Shown here: positions 27,783 through 37,089 of the stretch, piece after piece
Layout: every line of letters starts with the position of its first letter
How positions within the stretch are numbered: the first letter of the stretch is position 1
NCBI RefSeq assembly: GCF_026537325.1
Contig: NZ_JAFNMJ010000001.1
Coordinates: 248,001 to 312,000 of the forward strand
DNA: 64,000 nt
Reading direction: 5' to 3'
Source of the DNA: Bifidobacterium sp. B4142
Lineage (GTDB): Bacteria; Actinomycetota; Actinomycetes; Actinomycetales; Bifidobacteriaceae
Translations under genes and position numbers: made by a program
The notes under the pieces: model-generated
Told to the model about the DNA's origin: nothing
What the model saw: the letters and a program-made list of their open reading frames with translations, nothing else
The model's database searches: none

Positions 27783-28081
27783 TTATTTGCGCTTTTTGAT
27801 TTCAACGCTCAGCTTGTCATCGACATTGCTTGTCTGCATGGTTACCGATTCAATGAACTGATTAAGAACGTGAACAGATTGCTGAAGGTTCAACATATGC
27901 TGTTTTAGGTTGTCATTGGCCCGATTCGTACTGTCGGTTACTGAGTCGTCCCCTAATCCGTCTTCACCCTGAACGCTGTCGACGTTAATGGTGTTTACTT
28001 CATACTCCCAGTTTTGTCGGCTTGGTTCAAGGTTCTGCACATGTCGCCAAGCTGACCGTAATCCACGGAAAAGTCCGCCAT
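27783..28081 (-). pseudogene. WXG100-like small T7SS protein, frameshifted
   Basis: ATG 28081 follows GGGAGA and opens MADFSVDYGQLGDMCRTLNQ. At about 28023 a run of four A (GACAAAACTGG) shifts the frame; one more A would continue as ADKNWEYEVNTINVDS and then TNRANDNLKQHMLNLQQSVH to the C-terminal KLSVEIKKRK. The repaired protein is about 99 residues, two amphipathic helices around a central turn, as in WXG100/ESAT-6-type proteins, although the WxG itself is not conserved. It lies between the DUF4176 gene and the secreted-protein gene on the same strand, where a partner or targeting factor is expected. Confidence 0.6.
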
Positions 28082-28137
28082 GGTATTCTCCCGTCTCTCC
28101 CTTTTATCAAGTATGTCCTATGTGGCCGGTAGCTGAA

Positions 28138-28467
28138 TCAGAGATGAAGGTGGGGGTAGTCGGTTGATTTGGTGACTTCATTAAATGATCGTTCATAGGA
28201 TTGTTCCTCGGCATTGATGTATCCCATGAACACTTTTTCCGTCACGTCTGGACGGTTGAAGAAAATCGTCTTGGCCGGATAGGTCATGCCATATGGGAAT
28301 TGTACGGCACCATAGTCAAAGTAACCCGTTGTTCCATTCATGACTGTCAACGGAGCGCGGGCGATGATAACCAGCAGGGTACCTGGGTCCCTTTTGGTCC
28401 TCACCACGGATCCCAAAGGAAGAATGGTGTCTTCCGATTTGATGGAGCTCTGATCGGATTGTTTCAT
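28138..28467 (-). CDS. DUF4176 domain protein of a T7SS locus
   Basis: A 109-residue protein with the DUF4176 pattern: ILPLGSVVRTKRDPGTLLVI at the start, a middle YFDYGAVQFPYG and the ending FFNRPDVTEKVFMGYINAEE. DUF4176 proteins are small cytosolic proteins encoded beside LXG/WXG-type T7SS substrates in Gram-positive bacteria, with roles proposed in substrate handling. ATG 28467 was chosen because of AAAGAAGAGC upstream; an in-frame ATG lies 12 codons earlier. It is the first gene of the minus-strand cluster and the only clearly intact soluble member. Confidence 0.75.
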   Translation of the reverse strand: MKQSDQSSIKSEDTILPLGSVVRTKRDPGTLLVIIARAPLTVMNGTTGYFDYGAVQFPYGMTYPAKTIFFNRPDVTEKVFMGYINAEEQSYERSFNEVTKSTDYPHLHL

Positions 28468-28859
28468 TGGGTGCTCTTCTTTGATGGATGGATGAAGGTA
28501 CATTCCTTCAACTTCTTTAACAACCTATGGTGGCACTACGCAGTACATCACGGTCGTCTCATGTAACACAATACAACATCTTCTCTACGGTGCAAGCGAT
28601 AACCACGTTCAAGGCAGCAGCGTCATAGTTGGGGAAAGGAATCGATTGTGTTGATTCGTCATGGCCGAGCAGGGAAATTGGCGGAGTGGCACATGTGCAT
28701 TCACGTAGTACTGACTTCCTCCATTTTGCTGATTCCGTCACTGTTTGCTTGGTCCGCAAAATGTGTATAATAGTTCTTTGGCGTGTTTCGCCCGCGGAAC
28801 CAGAGCGCTTCGGCATTGGGCCGGTGCACCGCGTAACGGAAAGAAACAGAGGAGGAGCC
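28468..28859 (+). other. Intergenic region between T7SS cluster and rpsO
   Basis: A divergent intergenic stretch of about 390 bp. It holds the rpsO promoter (listed separately) and presumably the start of the minus-strand cluster transcript. No gene or structured RNA was seen. The base composition changes here from the AT-richer cluster to the GC-rich core. Confidence 0.5.
28745..28771 (+). promoter_or_regulatory. Promoter of rpsO
   Basis: A perfect -10 TATAAT lies at 28766-28771. A weak -35 TTGCTT (28745-28750) is 15 bp upstream, shorter than ideal. It is 88 nt before the rpsO start. Confidence 0.6.
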
Positions 28860-29129
28860 GTGGCTCTTACGACTGAGCAGAAGCAGGCAATCGTCAAGGA
28901 ATACGCGACGCACGAGGGCGATACGGGTTCCCCCGAGGTCCAGGTGGCCTTGCTGAGCAAGCGCATCTCCGACCTGACTGAGCACCTCAAGGAGCATCAG
29001 CACGACCATCATTCGCGCCGCGGCCTCCTGCTCATGGTCGGCCATCGTCGCCGGTTGCTGGACTACCTTAAGAAGGTGGATATCAACCGCTACCGTTCCT
29101 TGGTGGAGCGTCTTGGACTGCGCCACTAA
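28860..29129 (+). CDS. rpsO: 30S ribosomal protein S15
   Basis: An 89-residue protein that binds the central domain of 16S rRNA early in 30S assembly. It starts [20 protein letters not shown] and contains the signature [35 protein letters not shown] and the ending LVERLGLRH, with the exact family length. The GTG start follows GAGGAGGAG. pnp lies downstream, the common bacterial order. Confidence 0.97.
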   Translation: MALTTEQKQAIVKEYATHEGDTGSPEVQVALLSKRISDLTEHLKEHQHDHHSRRGLLLMVGHRRRLLDYLKKVDINRYRSLVERLGLRH

Positions 29130-29140
29130 TATGCATGCTT

Positions 29141-29169
29141 TCGCCCGGGCCTAGCGCTCGGGCGCTTTT
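29141..29169 (+). terminator. Terminator after rpsO
   Basis: CGCCCG (29142-29147) pairs with CGGGCG (29159-29164) and is followed by CTTTTG. It is 12 nt after the rpsO stop, so pnp probably has its own promoter as well. Confidence 0.7.
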
Positions 29170-29379
29170 GCATGACTGAACCAGGCGCCGTCGACCCCGG
29201 GATGGGGTTACAGAAGATGGTGCCGAATTGAAATGCAAGGCTGGTTCGCAAGGCATGAAGATAGCCGGACACGGGGTTCGGCAGGGCCAGGCCGAAGTAC
29301 ACGGATCTCCGGCAGTTAAGTGATGCCGAGCATCCTGACATCAGGTAGTAAACAAGCAGTAAACAAAAGGAGGAACCCT

Positions 29380-32139
29380 ATGGAGGGTCCCGAAATCACG
29401 GCTGTAGAAGCCACGATCGATAACGGATCATATGGCAAGCGCACGGTGCGCTTCGAGACGGGTCGTCTCGCCCAGCAGGCGGATGGGGCAGTAGCCGCCT
29501 ATCTTGATGACGATTCCATGGTGCTGTCCACCACCACCGCCGGGTCCAGCCCCAAGGAGAACTACGACTTCTTCCCGCTGACCGTCGATGTGGAAGAGAA
29601 GATGTACGCCGCGGGCAAGATCCCCGGGTCCTTCTTCCGCCGCGAGGGCCGACCCTCAAACGAGGCCATTCTGGCCTGTCGGCTGATTGACCGCCCCTTG
29701 CGCCCCCTCTTCCCGCACACTCTGCGCAACGAGGTTCAGGTCGTGGAGACCATCCTGGCTGTCAACCCCGAGGATGCCTACGACGTGCTAGCTCTGAACG
29801 CGGCATCCGCCTCTACCCTGATTTCAGGTCTGCCCTTCGAGGGTCCGGTTTCGGGTCTGCGCCTTGCCCTGATCGATGGTCAGTGGGTGGCCTTCCCGCG
29901 CTGGAGCGAGCGCGAGCGTGCCGTCTTCGAGCTGGTCGTAGCCGGTCGTGTGGTCGATGGCGGGGATGTCGCCATCGCCATGATCGAGGCAGGCGCCGGC
30001 AAGAACGCCTGGAGCCTGATCTATGACGAGGGCCAAATCAAGCCCGACGAAGAGGTGGTCGCCCAGGGCCTTGAGGCTGCCAAGCCCTTCATCAAGGTGC
30101 TGTGCGAGGCCCAGAGCGAGCTCAAGGCCAAGGCCGCCAAGCCCACCAAGGACTTCCAGCTCTTCCCTGAGTACACCGACGAGCTTTATGCTCGCATCGA
30201 CCAGGTGGCTCATGCCGACCTGGACCAGGCCCTGTCCATCGCGGAGAAGCTGCCCCGCCAGGATCGCATTCACGAGATCAAAGAGAAGGTCCGCGAGGCC
30301 CTGGCTGACGAGTTCACCGACATGGACGAGGCCGAGAAGGACAAGGAGCTGGGCAACGCCTTCAAGGAGCTCCAGCGCCAGATCGTCCGCCGCCGCATCC
30401 TGACCCAGGACTACCGCATCGATGGCCGTGGCCTGCGCGACATCCGCACCCTGTCCGCTGAGGTGGACGTGGTGCCCCGAGTGCATGGTTCCGCCCTCTT
30501 CCAGCGTGGCGAGACCCAGGTGCTGGGCATCACGACCCTGAATATGCTGAAGATGGAGCAGACCATCGACGCCCTGTCTGGCCCCACCACCAAGCGCTAC
30601 ATGCACAACTACGAGATGCCGCCCTATTCGACCGGCGAGACCGGCCGTGTGGGTTCGCCCAAGCGTCGCGAGGTGGGTCATGGCAACTTGGCCGAGCGCG
30701 CCCTGATCCCGGTTCTGCCCAGCCGCGAGGAGTTCCCCTACGCCATCCGTCAGGTCTCTGAGGCCATCGGCTCCAACGGGTCCACCTCCATGGGCTCCGT
30801 CTGCGCCTCCACCCTGTCCCTGCTGGCTGCCGGCGTGCCCCTGAGGGCTCCTGTGGCGGGCATCGCCATGGGCCTGGTCACAGGCGAGGTCGACGGTCGG
30901 CCCACCTACAAGACCCTGACCGACATTCTGGGTGCCGAGGATGCCTTCGGCGACATGGACTTCAAAGTGGCTGGCACCTCCGAGTTCATCACTTCCCTGC
31001 AGCTGGACACCAAGCTGGACGGCATCCCCGCCGACATCCTGGCCGCCGCCCTGCAGCAGGCCAAGGAGGCCCGGGCCACCATCCTCGACGTGATCAACGA
31101 GTGCATCGACGGGCCTGCCGAGATGAGCCCCTATGCGCCGCGCATCATCACCACCCAGGTCCCGGTTGACAAGATCGGCGAGGTCATCGGTCCCAAGGGC
31201 AAGATGATCAACCAGATCCAGGAGGACACCGGCGCCGACGTCTCCATCGAGGACGACGGCACGGTCTACATCGCCTCCGAGGGCGGCGAGGCTGCAGCCA
31301 AGGCCAAGGAGGTCATCGACCAGATCGCCAACCCGCACGTGCCCGAGGCCGGGGAGACCTTCAACGGCAAGGTGGTCAAGATCACCAGCTTCGGCGCCTT
31401 CGTCAACCTGACACCGGGCACCGACGGACTTCTGCACATCTCGCAGATTCGCAACCTGGCCAACGGCGAGCGCATTGACTCCGTGGAGGATGTTCTCAAG
31501 GAGGGCGACACCGTCGAGGTCATCGTCCAGGGTGTGGATGACCGAGGCAAGATCTCCCTGGCCATCCCCGGCTTCGAGGACCAGGAGTCCGCAGGAGGCC
31601 GTGACCGTGGCGGCCGTGGAGACCGTCGTGAGCGCGGCGGCCGTGGTGACCGCGATCGTCGTGATCGCCGCAGTCGTTCCTCCGAGCGCGAGGATCGGTA
31701 TGAGGCCCCGCGTCGCTCCCGTTCCGAGCGTGATGATCGCTACTACGATGACGAGGACCAGGAGGACCGTCCCCGGCACCGTCGTCAGAGCCGCGACCGC
31801 GACTATGAGGATGACGGTGACTGGTTCGAGGACGAGGACCGTGGCTCCCGTCGTGCTCGCCGTCGAGTCTCCCGCGATGATGACGAGGATCGTGGCGGCC
31901 GGGGCCGTGGCGAGCGTCGCGGCCGCAGCAGCCGTTCCGAGCGTGATGGCCGCAGTGATCGTGGCGGTCGTCATGAGCGTCGCTCTTCCGGACGTGGCGG
32001 CTATCGTGGTCGCAGGGAGAACCCGCGCTATGCGGCCGACGAGCACTACGACGAGTACCGTGCCGACCGGGAGGAGCGTTCCGAGCGTCCCCGTCGTCGG
32101 GTGCGCAGGGACTTCGATCCCTTCGACAGTGAGGACTGA
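29380..32139 (+). CDS. pnp: Polyribonucleotide nucleotidyltransferase (PNPase) with long RG/RS-rich tail
   Basis: A 919-residue 3'-5' exoribonuclease/polymerase of RNA decay. Two RNase PH-like halves are present (first: [20 protein letters not shown]; second: [19 protein letters not shown]), then a KH domain ([16 protein letters not shown], about residue 595) and an S1 domain ([15 protein letters not shown], about 665-735). Residues from about 740 to the end form a disordered tail of arginine with Gly, Ser, Asp and Glu ([31 protein letters not shown]). Usual PNPases are about 700-750 residues. ATG 29380 has AAAGGAGG six nt upstream; in-frame codons before it are not needed. Confidence 0.95.
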   Translation: MEGPEITAVEATIDNGSYGKRTVRFETGRLAQQADGAVAAYLDDDSMVLSTTTAGSSPKENYDFFPLTVDVEEKMYAAGKIPGSFFRREGRPSNEAILACRLIDRPLRPLFPHTLRNEVQVVETILAVNPEDAYDVLALNAASASTLISGLPFEGPVSGLRLALIDGQWVAFPRWSERERAVFELVVAGRVVDGGDVAIAMIEAGAGKNAWSLIYDEGQIKPDEEVVAQGLEAAKPFIKVLCEAQSELKAKAAKPTKDFQLFPEYTDELYARIDQVAHADLDQALSIAEKLPRQDRIHEIKEKVREALADEFTDMDEAEKDKELGNAFKELQRQIVRRRILTQDYRIDGRGLRDIRTLSAEVDVVPRVHGSALFQRGETQVLGITTLNMLKMEQTIDALSGPTTKRYMHNYEMPPYSTGETGRVGSPKRREVGHGNLAERALIPVLPSREEFPYAIRQVSEAIGSNGSTSMGSVCASTLSLLAAGVPLRAPVAGIAMGLVTGEVDGRPTYKTLTDILGAEDAFGDMDFKVAGTSEFITSLQLDTKLDGIPADILAAALQQAKEARATILDVINECIDGPAEMSPYAPRIITTQVPVDKIGEVIGPKGKMINQIQEDTGADVSIEDDGTVYIASEGGEAAAKAKEVIDQIANPHVPEAGETFNGKVVKITSFGAFVNLTPGTDGLLHISQIRNLANGERIDSVEDVLKEGDTVEVIVQGVDDRGKISLAIPGFEDQESAGGRDRGGRGDRRERGGRGDRDRRDRRSRSSEREDRYEAPRRSRSERDDRYYDDEDQEDRPRHRRQSRDRDYEDDGDWFEDEDRGSRRARRRVSRDDDEDRGGRGRGERRGRSSRSERDGRSDRGGRHERRSSGRGGYRGRRENPRYAADEHYDEYRADREERSERPRRRVRRDFDPFDSED

Positions 32140-32152
32140 TTCCCGCTGATGA

Positions 32153-32186
32153 CAGGACCCCGTCTGTTGGACGGGGTCCTGTTTTG
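32153..32186 (+). terminator. Terminator after pnp
   Basis: AGGACCCCGTC pairs with GACGGGGTCCT across a short loop (TGTTG) and is followed by GTTTTGT. Confidence 0.9.
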
Positions 32187-32218
32187 TCTGCAGACCCTCC
32201 CGTGAGAGAATGGGAAAC

Positions 32219-32791
32219 ATGTCCGTATCACTGATTGTGCTTATCGTCATCGTCCTGCTGGTCGTCTGGGGCATCGGGGCTTATAACGGCTTGGTTAATC
32301 TGCGTAACCGGGTGGCCAATGGCTGGGCGCAGATCGACGTTCAGCTCAAGCAGCGTGCCGACCTGGTGCCCAATCTGGTCCAGACGGTTAAGGGCTACGC
32401 CTCACACGAGTCCACCGTCCTGGAGGAGGTCACCAAAGCCCGCGCTGATGTGGCCCAGGCTCAGACGGCTGGCGGGGACCAGATGCAGGCCCGTGCCGAT
32501 GCCGAGCAGCGGCTGGGTCGATCCCTGGTCACTCTGATGGCTCGTGCGGAGGCCTACCCTGAGCTCAAGGCCAACCAGAACTTCCTGGACTTGCAGCGTC
32601 AACTCAAGGACCTGGAGGACAAGATCGCCTACGCCAGGCAGTTCTACAATGATGTGGTTCAGAAGTTCAACACCCGCATCGAGACGGTCCCCTCAAACAT
32701 CATCGCATCCCTCTTCCACTTCCGTCAGGCCCAGTACTTCCAAGCCGACGAGGGCAGCCGTCAGGCGCCAGTTGTGGACTTCGGACAGTGA
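32219..32791 (+). CDS. lemA: LemA family protein
   Basis: A 190-residue protein with one N-terminal transmembrane helix (LIVLIVIVLLVVWGIGAYNG) and a long helical, outward- or inward-facing LemA domain: NLRNRVANGWAQIDVQLKQR, DLVPNLVQTVKGYASHE, and the ending FYNDVVQKFNTRIETVPSNI. The precise role of LemA is unknown. The stop overlaps the GTG of the next gene, a DUF2207 membrane protein. This pairing is recurrent in bacteria and suggests a joint envelope function. ATG 32219 was preferred; an ATG three codons upstream is also in frame. Confidence 0.9.
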   Translation: MSVSLIVLIVIVLLVVWGIGAYNGLVNLRNRVANGWAQIDVQLKQRADLVPNLVQTVKGYASHESTVLEEVTKARADVAQAQTAGGDQMQARADAEQRLGRSLVTLMARAEAYPELKANQNFLDLQRQLKDLEDKIAYARQFYNDVVQKFNTRIETVPSNIIASLFHFRQAQYFQADEGSRQAPVVDFGQ

Positions 32792-35052
32792 ACGCCCCAG
32801 CAGCCTCCTCCGGGAAGGCGGCCTCGAATCATCCCTCCTCGGGCCATCCCTCTTGGAGCACCTCACGCTTTCTCGGGGCCTTGGCGCTGGCTCTGGTGGC
32901 AGCCTTGGTGACGTGCCTCGCTGTCCTGTATATCTCCAACAGGAATCGTCCCGACCTGGTATACGATTCGGTGGATTATGATGTCCAGGTCCTGAATAAT
33001 GGGGATTTGCGTATCAGTCAGACCCTGACTGTCACCATGAATTCCCGCGAGGACGACCACGGCAAGAAACGCCCTTGGCGGGAGCTCTACCACCGCTATC
33101 AGATCAAGCCTGACCGGTTGACCGGCATAAGCGACGTAAGCGTGACTGACCTGACTAATGGCTCCACATATAGGCAGACTAACCCGCTAAAGTATCCTGA
33201 TGATGTCAGGTACATTCACGACTGGGACAAGAACTGGGCTGGCACCTGGTATATGGGCATAGTCTCGGACTCAGAATTGGAATCCTACGAGCCGGGCGAC
33301 CCGAACCAGGGGTCCGCCTGCGGCGATCAAGGGAACCAGTGCCAGGTGGAGCTGGGCTGGAACATTCCGCAGACTGCCAAGGATTCAGGACGGCGCTTCC
33401 GCATCGACATGACCTTCCACGGGGTCACCACTGCCCATCCCGATGTGGCCGAATTCCAATGGGAGCCCGTGGGCGACACCAACCAGATTCCCGTTGAGCA
33501 TATGAGCGCCAATGTCAAGCTGCCCAAGCAGACAGGAACGGAGAAGGACAAGGACGCGAAGGCCTGGCTGCACTTCGTTGGCAGGGGTTCCTACGATGTG
33601 GTAGATGACAGCCGTATCCGATTCTCCGCAGACCACATCGAGCCGGGCCAGCATCTGGATTTGGTGGTGCTCTTCGATGCGGGGAGGACTTCCTCGGTGG
33701 TCAGGATCGATTCCCGACCGGCGCGTGTCCGTATTGTCGATCAGGAACGCCAGCAGTATGATCGCTGGCACGCTGAGCAGACCAGACGGGCGCGGATCGG
33801 ACTCTTGACGGGCGTCTTGGTGCTCTTGGCTGCTATCGCGCTGATTGCAGTAATGCTTTGCCATGCCTTCCGCAATTATGGAGACTCCCAGTACCAAGGC
33901 GATATCATCTACTACCGTCAGCCTCCTGATCTGTCACCCGCCGTGGCCGCCGTTATCAACGATGTGATGCTGACCCGAGAATCCCCTATTGACAGGCAAT
34001 TGTCAGCAACCATTCTCTCCCTGGCCTCCAAGCGGGCCATCGCTCTTGTTCCCGTCAAGTATGAGGACCGGGCGAGTTTCTGCGAAGGATCCGTGACCAC
34101 CCAGGTGAGGCGCTTGCTGCTCAAAGGCAAACAGCAGTCCATGGAGGTGGTCATCAATCCGGTCTGCAGCAAGGATCGAGCATCCCTGGCCCTGTCCTCA
34201 AGCGAGGAAGCCTGCCTGAGCATGCTGGAAGGTGCCTCCACTCTGATTGGCTCCGAGAATGAACGCTTCGACCTGTATGAGATGATTGCGCTCTTCGCCA
34301 AGACTGAATCCGATAATGGCAGGGCCTACCTGGATGCTTTCTACCAGGCTGTCGAGTATGAGACCGACAATGCCGACCTGCGCGCCTATCGTCATAATGT
34401 AGGAATCTTTGCCTTCCTGGCTGTGCTCTTGGCTGCTTTCATTCTGTTGGCCGGATTCCTGCCGGGCACCGTACTGGTACGTGCGCCCTTGGCCATGCTT
34501 CTGGTGGCTGTGGTGACATTCTCCTTGCGCTATAACTGTTGGCGGGTGCTGAGCAGGAATGGACAGCCCATGGCCGGGCAGGTGTCGGGACTTCGGCGCT
34601 ATCTGCTTGACTTCAGCGATTTTAGCCACCGTGGTGTGGAGGATCTGGTGCTCTGGGACCGTTACCTGGTTTACGCTACGGCCTTCGGCATAAGCGACCG
34701 GGTCGTCACTCAGCTGGCACAGGCCAGCCCTGAACTGACCGACTCCGACTGGCTGAATGACAATGCGCGCGGCAGCCTGCTCTACTGGACCTTCCTGCCT
34801 TACAGCCAGGATGTTGCGGCGGCTTCCTCCCTGAGTGACCCTGAAGCATTGGCTGTCAATTCAGCGCTCGGCCAAGGTGGCGTGATTGATTTGGGTACTC
34901 AATTGACCCAGGGACTCGACCAGATTGGCGGCCTGATTGGCATGGCCAGCGGCAACGGCTCTGGCAGTGTTATTGGTGGGTTTGGCGACGGCGGTGGCTC
35001 CTTCGGCGGTTCCGGTGGTGGTTCCGGTGGTGGTTCCTTCGGCGGCCGCTGA
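32788..35052 (+). CDS. DUF2207 family membrane protein
   Basis: A 754-residue membrane protein. An N-terminal helix (FLGALALALVAALVTCLAVL) is followed by a large extracytoplasmic beta-rich DUF2207 domain (VDYDVQVLNNGDLRISQTLT, residues about 55-320), a second helix (IGLLTGVLVLLAAIALIAVM), a cytoplasmic part, and two closely spaced helices (FAFLAVLLAAFILLAGFLPG; APLAMLLVAVVTFSL). It ends in a Gly/Ser-rich tail with GGGSFGGSGGG, typical of the family. GTG 32788 overlaps the lemA stop, so it is translated by coupling. Function is unknown; the co-occurrence with LemA suggests a common complex. Confidence 0.85.
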   Translation: MNAPAASSGKAASNHPSSGHPSWSTSRFLGALALALVAALVTCLAVLYISNRNRPDLVYDSVDYDVQVLNNGDLRISQTLTVTMNSREDDHGKKRPWRELYHRYQIKPDRLTGISDVSVTDLTNGSTYRQTNPLKYPDDVRYIHDWDKNWAGTWYMGIVSDSELESYEPGDPNQGSACGDQGNQCQVELGWNIPQTAKDSGRRFRIDMTFHGVTTAHPDVAEFQWEPVGDTNQIPVEHMSANVKLPKQTGTEKDKDAKAWLHFVGRGSYDVVDDSRIRFSADHIEPGQHLDLVVLFDAGRTSSVVRIDSRPARVRIVDQERQQYDRWHAEQTRRARIGLLTGVLVLLAAIALIAVMLCHAFRNYGDSQYQGDIIYYRQPPDLSPAVAAVINDVMLTRESPIDRQLSATILSLASKRAIALVPVKYEDRASFCEGSVTTQVRRLLLKGKQQSMEVVINPVCSKDRASLALSSSEEACLSMLEGASTLIGSENERFDLYEMIALFAKTESDNGRAYLDAFYQAVEYETDNADLRAYRHNVGIFAFLAVLLAAFILLAGFLPGTVLVRAPLAMLLVAVVTFSLRYNCWRVLSRNGQPMAGQVSGLRRYLLDFSDFSHRGVEDLVLWDRYLVYATAFGISDRVVTQLAQASPELTDSDWLNDNARGSLLYWTFLPYSQDVAAASSLSDPEALAVNSALGQGGVIDLGTQLTQGLDQIGGLIGMASGNGSGSVIGGFGDGGGSFGGSGGGSGGGSFGGR

Positions 35053-35130
35053 GACCGGGCCGCCAGTTAAGCTCGATGGGAGGCCGGCGGTGTCGAAGCC
35101 GGCCTCAATCTACAAGACGGGAGTACATGC

Positions 35131-36012
35131 ATGACATCGTCGATGCGGGCCTTGGGGCCCTTTACTGCGACAGCGGTCGGACTGGGCTGCATGGGATTGT
35201 CCATCGAGGGCAAGCCGGACCAGGCAACGGCCATCGACGTCATCCACCAGGCCCTGGATGCCGGTTGTCGACATCTGGATACCGCCTGGTCATACTACGA
35301 ATCGGGCGGCCCCGAACAGACCAACGAGCGACTGGTTCGCCAGGCTTTGGACTCCTGGAAGGGCCCCCGTCAGGACGTGCTGGTGGCCACCAAGGTTGGG
35401 CACTACCGCAACTTCACCGACGGACGGCCCACCTGGGCTGTGGACGGTCGGCCGGAGAGCCTGATCCGGCACGCCAAGGAGTCCGCTCAGGCCCTGGGCG
35501 TGGACACCATTGACTTGCTCTATATGCACCGCCCTGACCCGCAGGTGCCCTACCAGGAGTCTCTGGAGGCCATGGCTGAGCTGGCCAAGCAGGGCGTGGC
35601 CCGGACCCTGGGTGTCTCCAACGTAGATATTGAGCGGATGGACCTGGCTCGCAAGATTCTGGGCGATGACCTCGTAGCCGTGCAGAATCAGTTCTCGCCT
35701 ACCTTCACCAGTTCCCGCCAGGAGCTGGACCATGCGGCCGAACTGGGTCTGGCCTTCGTCTGCTGGAGCCCCCTGGGAGGGTTCCGAGCGCCCAAGGACG
35801 AAACCCGTTATGATGCCTTCCGGCAGGTGGCTCAGGAGCGCGGCGTCTCCCACCAGCGCGTGGTCCTGGCCTGGGAACTGTCCCAGAACAGCAACATCTT
35901 TGTGGTTCCCGGGGCTCACAGGGCGGCCACCATTCTGGATTCCCTACAGGCGGCTGACATGGAACTGAGCGAGGACGAGATGGACCGCCTGAACCGGGCG
36001 GCGACTGCATGA
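35131..36012 (+). CDS. Aldo/keto reductase
   Basis: A 293-residue NAD(P)H-dependent oxidoreductase with the AKR barrel. The catalytic tetrad is visible: Asp and Tyr in HLDTAWSYYESG, Lys in VATKVGHYR and His in LLYMHRPDP. The cofactor region includes GVSNVDIERM, AVQNQFSP and the C-terminal FVVPGAHRAATILDS. Its substrate cannot be told from sequence. Its stop overlaps the ATG of the PgeF gene (ATGA). Confidence 0.9.
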   Translation: MTSSMRALGPFTATAVGLGCMGLSIEGKPDQATAIDVIHQALDAGCRHLDTAWSYYESGGPEQTNERLVRQALDSWKGPRQDVLVATKVGHYRNFTDGRPTWAVDGRPESLIRHAKESAQALGVDTIDLLYMHRPDPQVPYQESLEAMAELAKQGVARTLGVSNVDIERMDLARKILGDDLVAVQNQFSPTFTSSRQELDHAAELGLAFVCWSPLGGFRAPKDETRYDAFRQVAQERGVSHQRVVLAWELSQNSNIFVVPGAHRAATILDSLQAADMELSEDEMDRLNRAATA

Positions 36013-36989
36013 GTCCCAAGCCTGAACCAAGAGAGCAGGGCAGCCAGAGCGCTCAGGGCCAAGCCTGGGATCGGGAACGGACCCTACTGGACAGCAGTCC
36101 CCTGTCGCCACTGGACGATCAGGGCCGGCCGATCCCAGTCACCATTCCCATTGCCTTAGCGCCTGGGATCAAAGTGGTCTACACCACCAGGCTGGGCGGG
36201 GTCTCCTCGGGCGATTATGCCCAGCTGAATCTCGGCGGCAAGGGGGGCGACGACCCACAGGCGGTGGCTGCCAACCGTCAGGCCCTGCGCCGCCAGCTGG
36301 ACCGTCCCATGGTCCTGGTGGATCAGGTTCACTCAGCCAGGGTCTGGGACGCTGACCAGGGTCAGCCCCAAGGGCGCTGCGAGGCCGATGCGCAGGTGAC
36401 CACCCGTCGTGACCTGGCCCTGGGCATCTTCGCGGCCGATTGCCTCCCTGTGCTGCTGACCGACCCCCAGGCCGGCGTGACGGGTGCGGCACATTGCGGT
36501 CGTCGTGGTTTGGTGGCTGGCGTCATTCCAGCCACAGTCCAGGCTATGGCCGACAAGGGCGCCAACCCCTCCAGGATCGTGGCAACGCTGGGGCCTCGGA
36601 TCTGCTCAGACTGCTATCAGGTGTGTTCGAACCTGGCTGATGACTTCGAGAAGCGCTTCCCTGGCGCACCCGGACCATGCCGATTCGGCGGAATCGCCAT
36701 CGACATCGCCGCTGCAGCCAGAATGGAACTGAAGGCGGCAGGAGTGACCCGTATCGTTGACTCCACCCCGCGGGTCGCTGCCGCCACCAGTTACCTTTGC
36801 CAGGATCCGGATCTGGAAGAGCTCTGCAGCCATGACAATGAGGGCCCCTCCCTGTCGAGGCGTCTTGAGGACCTGCGCCGACCCTTGTGCACCCTGGAGA
36901 ATCCGCTCTGGTACTCCCACCGCCGGGCCTCGCTGGCCAGCAAGGCGGGGGAGGGGCGCATGCTGGCCCTTATTCTGGCCGACGACTGA
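36009..36989 (+). CDS. pgeF: Peptidoglycan editing factor / purine nucleoside phosphorylase family (YfiH/PgeF)
   Basis: A 326-residue protein of the YfiH/LACC1 (formerly polyphenol oxidase) family. Members act on purine nucleosides and, in E. coli, limit mis-incorporation of Ser into peptidoglycan stems. Signature blocks are TTRLGGVSSGDYAQLNLG, the metal-binding DQVHSARVWD, ADCLPVLLTDP and HCGRRGLVAGV, and GPRICSDCYQVC, which supply the His/Cys/His zinc site. About 50 extra residues at the N-terminus are disordered. In many actinobacteria this gene lies near ftsZ; here it is coupled to an aldo/keto reductase. Confidence 0.88.
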   Translation: MSPKPEPREQGSQSAQGQAWDRERTLLDSSPLSPLDDQGRPIPVTIPIALAPGIKVVYTTRLGGVSSGDYAQLNLGGKGGDDPQAVAANRQALRRQLDRPMVLVDQVHSARVWDADQGQPQGRCEADAQVTTRRDLALGIFAADCLPVLLTDPQAGVTGAAHCGRRGLVAGVIPATVQAMADKGANPSRIVATLGPRICSDCYQVCSNLADDFEKRFPGAPGPCRFGGIAIDIAAAARMELKAAGVTRIVDSTPRVAAATSYLCQDPDLEELCSHDNEGPSLSRRLEDLRRPLCTLENPLWYSHRRASLASKAGEGRMLALILADD

Positions 36990-37089
36990 TGCAGTATATT
37001 GATTGATTGGCTTCTGACAGCTGGAGCAGGCCTCGGGTGCAGATGTTCGGTGCAGATAGCACCGGGTCTGCGCCCCTTCCTGTCCTGGC

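Noticed and set aside
20439-28745. Search for a tRNA-Gly 3'-end duplicate as right attachment site
   Set aside because: No copy of the CGGGTTCGATTCCCG arm was seen before rpsO, and no integrase gene is present, so an active integrative element cannot be claimed.
35080-35106. Inverted repeat GAGGCCGGC / GCCGGCCTC between the DUF2207 and aldo/keto reductase genes
   Set aside because: No T run and close to the next ribosome site; terminator function could not be supported.
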